A stretch of DNA of 64,000 nucleotides from Ancylostoma caninum (taxonomy: Eukaryota; Nematoda; Chromadorea; Rhabditida; Ancylostomatidae): positions 1,054,001-1,118,000 of the forward strand of contig JBAJFG010000248.1 in NCBI GenBank assembly GCA_037903475.1. The letters run 5' to 3'. The notes beneath the pieces are model-generated. The model was not told the DNA's origin. It ran no database searches and saw only the letters and a list, made by a program, of their open reading frames with translations. A program made the position numbers and the translations under genes. Below are positions 57,901-64,000 of this stretch, in pieces. Position 1 is the first letter of the stretch; each line of letters begins with the position of its first letter.

Positions 57901-59358
57901 GAAAAAGCTACCGGGACTGGAACGACAGGTATGTCAACAGTTTACCTTTAACCGAATGATGTTATTTGACGGTGTCTCCAGCCTCATTCTTCTTCATCCG
58001 GCCAATTGTGAGACCGTGGTGTGGAATTCTATAACAGCGAGACTTCATAACGATCGTATTCAGTAGCAAATATAGCATGAATGACTTTGATTTTCTTTTC
58101 CAAACGATTAGTCACTTCTTTTTATAATCGGTTGCCTCGTTCAGATTGGGTAACTTAGTATCAGCTGAGCGAATCACCACAACCTCATACTACTGGCTGT
58201 GTAATTCTATTCAGAATGATGTTCATCTTCAACGAAAGCGCTGCCTTGTATCCGTCGATATATCTCGGTTTCAATGCCACGTCAGATCAACGGTTCCGTT
58301 ATGTCCAGGTTAACCTACATGGCTCTGCTTAAGTTTGCTCTTTTTTCCCTGGCAGAACAGCAATCCCTCACAGCTGATTGTTTTAGATTTAGAAACTCCT
58401 TTGAGGAACTGAAAATGACAAAAGCCTATCATGTGGATTTTCTTTATTTTACTCATGTTGATGTGATTCAGACCAGTGTATTTCAGGCAATACTAAGAGA
58501 GGCAAAAAGAATCGCTAGAAAGTTCAACCCGCCACTACCTATCTATGCGTACACTAAGATCGAATACGACCCTCTAAAGGAAATTGATTACTTTTACAAT
58601 GATGTGGGTTTTCTTGTTCAAACATTTACCTTCCTCCTCCTGCAGGGATTTACTTGCACTTCAACGATAGAATTCGGCATTTACACCTATGTAGCTCTGC
58701 GGAACAAAGTAATGAAAACTTTGTCTAATTGCCAAGGCTTTTAGGGAAAAAAAACCAAGGCTTTTAGAAAAAAAAACAACTGACAGAGCATTTTGGAAAG
58801 AAAAATTATTGTAATTTATAGCATGATCTGTGCACCACTATAAGACAACCTGCTGACCTTGGAATCGATGGAATAATTTTCTGGAGTAGCAGCAGGAACA
58901 TAACACTTCGATGCCCTCATATCAAAACAAATATGGACGACAGAATCGGGATGTTCGTATGTTCGTCATAGGACATACAATGCATCCTCTTTGAAACTAC
59001 CAATTCATTTTTATTCGGCCTTTCTTCAGAAACGTCACGGAAACAGTGAATCTACATGACTCCTGTAGAAAGAACAAATGCAGTGGTAACGGCAAATGTA
59101 TACTATCCACAAATACGACGTGAGTTGAACAGATTTGTAGACTCATAGATAATTTCAAATATTCTACGAGGTGAGACACTTCTCCTCATAAACATAGTTA
59201 GCCAATATTTCTATATTATCTATTGCTAATACAGCAAATATTTTGTATTTAGGTGCCCAGTCCCATCTACGCACATGGATGACTACGAGTGCGAATGCGA
59301 TTATGGTTTCTCAGGCCAAAACTGTACTGTAGCAACCATCTCAACTGCTACACCGTGA
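51943..59358 (+). CDS. Secreted hyaluronidase / chondroitin hydrolase (GH56), intact, 11 exons
   Basis: Seen: eleven exons join into one 401-codon frame: 51943-52002, 52064-52145, 52306-52418, 52471-52614, 57587-57693, 57782-57928, 58215-58308, 58472-58603, 58822-58952, 59030-59119 and 59253-59358. Every intron is GT-AG and every phase matches. Residues 1-18 form a hydrophobic signal peptide. Then come YWNFPS with Cys30 (about 22-30), YGDKVVIFYE and GRYPYY (about 52-70), the catalytic motif AILDLEEW (D116 and E118), AKWGFYGFPYC (about 186-196), ALYPSIYLGF (about 228), LPIYAYTKIEY (about 271-281) and GIDGIIFW (W314). A Cys-rich EGF-like domain follows (349-391). Known: D-x-E is the acid/base pair of GH56 (Asp111/Glu113 in bee venom enzyme); C. 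elegans CHHY-1 is a family member that cleaves chondroitin. Inferred: an extracellular enzyme with several N-glycosylation sequons, possibly a tissue-invasion factor. Whether the substrate is hyaluronan or chondroitin cannot be told from the sequence. Intron 4 is 4972 bp and full of transposons. Confidence 0.93.
53700..54240 (-). pseudogene. Tc1-like transposase fragment in hyaluronidase intron 4
   Basis: Minus strand: FILQQDNAAIYGSRPTMACF (about 53800-53860) is the second-Asp region of a Tc1-type transposase. It is preceded by KRLATISF and MLLGSFCQEEAFGND segments in two frames. Multiple stops, and no terminal repeats found. Confidence 0.55.
54276..54322 (-). ncRNA. Decayed hammerhead-like PLE 3' motif
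   Basis: Minus strand: CAGACT, CTCACGA (core G lost), a GGCGA/TCGCC stem, AAAAC, GTT, AGCC, then AATAAA at 54281-54276. Same layout as the other PLE tails, with a damaged core. Confidence 0.45.
54829..55079. mobile_element. Hairpin MITE in hyaluronidase intron 4
   Basis: CTGATAACTGTGCAGCACGA at 54833 and its near-complement at 55060-55075. The arms extend over about 120 bases (ATGGTTCGAG...GAAACC) around a small centre. Confidence 0.8.
55120..55983 (+). mobile_element. Short mariner/Tc1-type element (864 bp) in hyaluronidase intron 4
   Basis: Left end TTAGGATGGTAAGAAAGACT and right end its near-complement (TTAGGGTGGTAAGAAAGTCT), flanked by TA on both sides. An inner fragment at 55690-55740 reads PPPPYSSDIVPSDYHLFRS, the third-Asp region of a mariner transposase. 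The rest of the gene is deleted or scrambled. Confidence 0.85.
56221..57414 (+). mobile_element. Non-autonomous Helitron, second copy, in hyaluronidase intron 4
   Basis: The 3' end is GCGCCCCGAAGGGGCG then CTAG (57411-57414) and T. It is preceded by CAAGTGGCTGC and CACCCCACTTT as in the 45439 copy. The 5' end is probably TCTTCTATTAAAC at about 56221 after an A, but that boundary is uncertain. It contains a tandem array at 56690-57170. Confidence 0.75.
56690..57170 (+). repeat. Tandem array, about 60-bp units, in the Helitron
   Basis: Eight or so units such as GGATACGGGTCCACCGATGG and GGCCCAGTAGTGTGG. The 60-base period keeps a frame open on both strands (183 codons plus, 191 codons minus), which imitates coding sequence. 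Confidence 0.85.
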
Positions 59359-59500
59359 AAGTGGCTGCAGTAGCTATCGTAGTCGATTTTTATTAGTTCA
59401 TGGTCTTCATACCTGCTCTCAAAACATCAGCTTTGTGCTACATATTCCCCCCCCCCTTCCCCCTTCGATACAAGATATCGCTTCTTTTCACACTAGAAAT

Positions 59501-59506
59501 AATAAA
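59501..59506 (+). terminator. Poly(A) signal AATAAA of the hyaluronidase gene
   Basis: The canonical AATAAA lies about 143 bases after the TGA stop, a normal distance for a short nematode 3' UTR. It is the first canonical hexamer downstream of the stop in this strand. Confidence 0.6.
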
Positions 59507-59509
59507 ATA

Positions 59510-60980
59510 TCAATTCCAGCTGATGTGACGAAATCCATTTTCCATAGAAATATGTTTTTAAGGCAGTACATTCAATGGTGATGGAACTGTTGACAGTAGG
59601 GTTCTCACTGCAACATTATTTTTGGTATTTTAAACAGATTCAGTAGAAAGGATTTCAACAAGAGGTGGTTATGCGAGTTTTCTGAGGCGGAAGCGTGACT
59701 TGATGACCACAGAACGACAACAAAGCGAATTTCATACAGACTAAAGAAACTTAACGGACTTCGTGTAGGATAACGTTACCAAGCGTATAGGTATTGGAAT
59801 CCACCCGTCGGCGACACCTAGAATCCGCTATTCGGAACCGCTGGAGCACGGTGAAAAGCTTTTGGCGAGCAAGTTTCTAGTCCAAAACTTACTCACCACA
59901 AAGCTTTTCGACAAAGGTCTTTGCCCATTAGAGCCAACAGGTGCTTGGTCTGATAGATTGTCGACAAATTATTTCCTTGCCGACAAGTTGTAGGCTTATC
60001 TCCAACTTGACTTTTCTCTTTCTTGTCGTCTAATTTTCGGCGACGATGACCCTTTGCTCTACATATAACACGCCAAACACTGTCTCTCCTCAATCGTTGC
60101 ACTGTATATTGCTCAATTGGCCTTCGTCAAGAAGTTGATGGGAGCTTATCTGAAACTTGTTTCTGGATGGCACCGATGAAGCTGAACTTTTCAAGGAGAT
60201 TCCGGAACCCTTTCCTGTAGACCACACACACACTCATGAAAAGAATGGCTATTATTGTCGCTGACTATTTATCAGAAAGCTTAATTGTTCTCCTTCACTA
60301 TATCTGAAGGAGAGCTCTGCACACCTCTGCATTAAGCGTTACGAAAATCGAGGAACACTGGAATTCCAGCCAAAAACAATACGCTGCATGAGAGAACGTG
60401 AAAAAAAAAACTTTTTGAAAAATCCCACGGAATCATCTTCGAAGATGGAATCCCTGCAGATTTCAGGTTCTGAGACACCGCGGAAAATCATCTACGCTAT
60501 TATCGTAATGAAAGTGAAGTGGCGTTGGACGAATGACGTGTTTTTTTCAGGACACAAATAAGAGAAAACGTTTCCTTATGGGATACTACAGGAAAAATTT
60601 AGAGACTATGTAGAATCCCGAAGAGCATCAATGGCAAGTAAGTTCTGAAAACTTAAAAGAGAATGAATACGAGAAAATCTTGTATGTTGTTGCAAACCCT
60701 CTATAAAGACAGAGAGCATGAAGCGTCACAAGAAACTCTTGGTCAAGGAGACGACGAATTCACAACTGCCTCGAGGTCGCCTTTCTCTTACGGATTGGAC
60801 GAGAAATATTATATAAGTGCGCATAAAATGCACGCTACCCGATGTAAGTTCTTATTCTTCTTATTCCAATAAAAAATACTACAAATAGCACAACACTCAT
60901 GAATTGAATAATTGTCCACATTTCGCTCTCATACAAGCTTTAGATGAGAAAACACTAAATCGACAGTGTGCCACGGTAAA
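59510..60980. other. Intergenic region 3' of the hyaluronidase gene
   Basis: No recognisable gene or element. A small open frame at 60663-60872 has no motif. Confidence 0.4.
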
Positions 60981-60983
60981 TCT

Positions 60984-61863
60984 GGGGTGGTAGTAAACCT
61001 CCTGGAACGGCGATGAAACGATGAGCAGAAGGTCGCGGTGAACTGTCAGCTCTGGTTTGCAACCATGAACTAGCTAGGAGCTAACTGACAACTGTGGTCT
61101 TTGAATGATGAGGCTCTTGCAAAACCTTCAAACCCTTAGAGGTTTCGAACCTTCACAGATGGGATGCCCATTGTCCTCGGAGTATGCTGACATACCTCTG
61201 AACCATGGATTCGAGTGCAAATGGAACTTTATGTGACCATTATATCCCGAGCGGCCAGTGAATCTCTTCCCGCATAACCTAACTTTGATGCATTAAGCTC
61301 AAAGATGTAGTTCTACGCCCATAAAATATGTGGGATTTAATTTAGGAAGGAGTAGGGCTCAGCTGTCGGAATCAGCCACCGGGAGATTGGAGTCACCGAT
61401 GATCTCCGACGGGAGGTCATGGTGATCGAGACAGTGGGAACATCGACCAGCTGATGTGCCCGGATATGCGTCTTCACCGAAAAGGAGCCAATGCACGCTC
61501 GACTGGCTACAACGATGAACCCGAACCATGAGCAAAAAGTCCTCTGGAGGACTTTTTCGCGAAAACACGAGATCGTCGTCTGCGTCTCGCGCGCCGCACA
61601 CTCTTTCGCTCACCGCGTCCTCGTCGTTTCATACTGGCAGCAAGTTCAACGTGACGGTGAGCTCGCAGTTCGATTTCGAACTGTGAGTTTACCTGCAAGT
61701 GTGGTCCCCGTTTCGTCATAGTTTTTAAGCATCGTACTTAGAGAACCATGTTCGGGCCAATGAAGCTTACATTACCCTCCCGCAGTTCCCCGTCAGGTGG
61801 GAGTTACCTGCCAGTTAACGTTCTTCGTTAACTGACAGTTTCAGTAGGTTTACTACCACCCCT
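60984..61863 (-). mobile_element. TIR element GGGGTGGTAGTAAACCT, complete copy
   Basis: GGGGTGGTAGTAAACCTCCT at 60984 and its complement (from GGGGTGGTAGTAAACCTACT) ending at 61862-61863. It is inverted relative to 28805-29600 with shared inner blocks. An ORF in both copies (SERVCGARDAD, then CSQSSVH) is conserved in part, but no transposase motif is seen. Confidence 0.8.
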
Positions 61864-62123
61864 GATTCGTTTCAACCTCCGCAAGTTCAAGTTGTCAAAG
61901 ATAAATAGTCTTTCGCTCGTTAGCTTTTCTTCTACCTAACCCCAAACAGAAAAGTCAAATGGGTTAGAGTCCGTACTTTTCGTTTGGCATACAGAGTGCG
62001 TACCATAAATATACGGACACTGCAAAAACAGCGGTTTCTGCTTTTTCGAACATTCATGGCGAAATAAATTGCAAACTATCAAAAAGGGGGGCCTGAAAAC
62101 CCCACTTCACCCTACTTCTATTC

Positions 62124-62161
62124 GGCCAATGTTTCGGCTTACTCGACATCGTCAGAGCCTG
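62124..62161 (-). ncRNA. Hammerhead-like PLE motif, inverted copy
   Basis: Minus strand: CAGGCT, CTGACGA, a stem-loop TGTCGAGTAAGCC, GAAAC, ATT, GGCC. Core CTGANGA and GAAA both match the hammerhead consensus. Confidence 0.5.
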
Positions 62162-62745
62162 GATTGTAAAGAACAGATGTAATCTATCCCCACAAACGCT
62201 TACCTCATTTTGTCTTATAAGCTGCAAATTATGCGCTTAACAGTACATAGGTGAAACCGGCAGACCATTCGGGATTAGGATTCAAGAACATCTGGATGGC
62301 TTACAAAAATCAAAACTTTCGACTCCACTGGGCACTCACTGGAGGTAATGTCATGACGATCAGGTGTTTGGGGTAGACGTTTCCATCCTTGCACGAGAGG
62401 TGGAGATATCAGCGCGCAAAACACTAGAGTCATTTTGGATTTCAGCAAAATCGCCAAAAATGAACAGGAAAGATGAGTGCACTGCCATAACCAATGAACT
62501 CGCAATGTTCCTCGGTCCATGTGGGTTTTGATCTATCAGCCGCTAGGTTGGTGGTCCCCCCTACCACTAACGTTTAACGCGTGTCTAGATGACGGTGGCC
62601 CCGAAATCCTGCTCGGCAGCGTACAAGGTGAGCGAATGGTACCACAGTTTTAATCCAGTTGGTTGGCTCTTGTTTAACACATGTTGGATTCTTCTGTAGA
62701 CGATGAGACGTTGCTGGGGGTAGATTACATCTGATCTTTACATTC

Positions 62746-62790
62746 CAGGCTCTGACGAAGGCGAGTAAGCCGAAACGTTAGCCGAATAAA
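62746..62790 (+). ncRNA. Hammerhead-like PLE 3' motif, best copy
   Basis: CAGGCT, CTGACGA, a GGC GAGTAA GCC stem-loop, GAAAC, GTT, AGCC pairing with GGCT, then AATAAA at 62785. Both conserved core boxes are intact. Confidence 0.55.
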
Positions 62791-62829
62791 GTGCTATATC
62801 AATCTTGGTTACGGCTCAGAAGAAAGAAA

Positions 62830-64000
62830 CGAGATAACATCGACGATGCCAAGATGCATTGAACGTGAACATGGAATCTATTCCCATCTCAGTTTTGCAA
62901 AAAGGCATTGACAACTACTCCTCCATTGAACCCCGAATGTCCAGATGATCGGAGCCTTCTGGGGCAGAACAGGCGCAGATAAGGGCTCTCCACGATGCAG
63001 GCCTCTGTAACGGCAGGCAGGATACACAACCGAGTTGTACGGGGATCAATCAATCCAGGTTCTGACCATAAGAGTCAGAATCTTGCACGACGGCTTCAAG
63101 GGCACTTGATTTCCATGCAACTGTTTTAGCGATTGTGGGTGGCCGTAGAATTATGATGGACTGCAAGATGGGACTAAACACGGTCTACTTTCAAATTTTC
63201 CATTTTTCAGCTCAAAATATGATGGTATACGGCTTTTCGGCTAATCCAGTTCACTGGTTGCAATGGTTTTGGCTAGGAATGTGCTGAAAAGAAGATGTCG
63301 CCATATCTGCGTTTTTGCACATTCGTAGCAAAAAGCAGGTAACCCGTATATTTACGACACGCACTGCATACTTGAACGTACGTAGCTGAAATCTTGCTGG
63401 AAGATTTTTTGAAGTTATTTTGTCTCCTTTTGATCACAACCTTGGCCAAAAGCTGGTTTTGACTCAAATCAACCTCAAATGCATAAGTATGGGCTTAAAT
63501 AGCGCGCCAATACTTCTCAGCCACTCTGCACAGAAGGAAAACCATCTGTAAAACATCCCAGAGGGAAATTCCCTGACTCAGATCACACAAAGCTTACTTT
63601 GCACTGATTGAGTCTCATCTCAAAAAAAAAAATAAAAAATTTGAAATTGTCGCAACTGGCACAGCCACTTCCAAATGCTTAAACCCTCTTTTCCCATTTA
63701 TTGAAATAGCTAAATGTTCCCACTTACACTGAGGGATATGCGAATGTTGAACTGCAATTACACCTTCCCAATTTTTTTTCAGTTTCTCTCAAAAATACTA
63801 GCCGCTTCGGTCAGCAGGCGATCGCGTGGGTGAACAGCAGCTCTATTACAATGTCCACTGCGGCGAAATCATGAAACGAATTCGACGAGACGAAGGAAAT
63901 ATCGGATATTTCGTGATTTGGATTGGAGCAAGAAAAAATAGCAAGTGTACCGAAACGAATAACAGTTTTTGAGACCACTCTGTACGTGAAACTCTTCAAG
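62830..64000. other. Intergenic, nothing recognised
   Basis: AT-rich tail of the window. Short open frames (63273-63467 and 63811-63999 minus) show no motif. Confidence 0.4.

Larger units (their letters stand above)
62100..62800 (+). mobile_element. Penelope-like element 3, terminal fragment
   Basis: GIY-YIG endonuclease piece YIGETGRPFGIRIQEHLDGL at 62244-62303, then VEISARKTLESFWISAKSPK and NRKDECTAITNELAMF (about 62400-62510). It is bounded by two hammerhead-like motifs, one minus (62124-62161) and one plus (62746-62783). The RT is absent. Confidence 0.8.

Noticed and set aside
58646..58740. An exon reading GFTCTSTIEFG after a good acceptor in the hyaluronidase gene
   Set aside because: It looked like the expected STI region, but 58822-58952 begins HDLCTTIRQPADLG in the right phase, matches the pseudogene copy exactly in length, and gives a normal GH56 sequence.

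Overview
The window is eukaryotic and reads as a parasitic strongylid nematode, most likely a hookworm (Ancylostoma/Necator type). The evidence is short GT-AG introns mixed with long ones, a TTTCAG trans-splice-like acceptor just before a start codon, a Hsmar1/bandit-like mariner, and nematode-type CR1-like LINE, Penelope-like and BEL/Pao debris. It is gene-poor and transposon-rich. Most of it is intron or intergenic DNA made of nested transposable-element remains.

One intact cellular gene can be assembled. It is a secreted hyaluronidase/chondroitin hydrolase of glycosyl hydrolase family 56 on the + strand (51943-59358), with 11 exons, 401 codons, canonical splice sites throughout, a DLE catalytic motif and a C-terminal EGF-like domain. 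A second, same-strand paralogue lies upstream (10355-24905). It keeps recognisable exons in the same order and phases, but it has frameshifts in two exons and at least five destroyed splice dinucleotides, and I read it as a decayed tandem duplicate. A U2-snRNA-like sequence (13770-13951, minus) and an unidentified 221-codon antisense ORF (22360-23025) lie in its introns.

Layout. 1-2879: LINE A, minus strand, almost intact, cut by the window edge. 2890-6660: LINE B, minus strand, degenerate and interrupted by a palindromic TTAA-flanked element. 6.7-10 kb: simple repeats, an LTR-promoter-like stretch and a 620-bp TIR element. 10.3-24.9 kb: the hyaluronidase pseudogene. 24.9-29.6 kb: intergenic DNA with MITEs and repeat copies. 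29.8-32.3 kb: Penelope-like element (PLE) 2 with a nested 0.92-kb tandem-repeat element. 32.35-32.62 kb: a minisatellite. 33.0-34.25 kb: a BEL/Pao remnant. 35.3-38.15 kb: PLE 1 with a nested TTAA element. 38.7-40.9 kb: an inverted-repeat pair. 41.19-42.49 kb: a mariner. 44.65-48.57 kb: LINE C, minus strand, with a nested Helitron. 48.6-50.3 kb: tandem arrays. 51.9-59.4 kb: the intact hyaluronidase, whose 5-kb fourth intron holds a Tc1-like fragment, a PLE tail, a hairpin MITE, a short mariner and a Helitron. 61.0-61.9 kb: a TIR element. 62.1-62.8 kb: PLE 3.

Several nested insertions can be proven from the sequence alone, because removing the insert at TTAA or at the Helitron A|T junction restores the host element's reading frame. 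The PLE copies share a conserved 3' motif with a hammerhead-ribozyme-like core, which is the most unusual non-coding signal I found.
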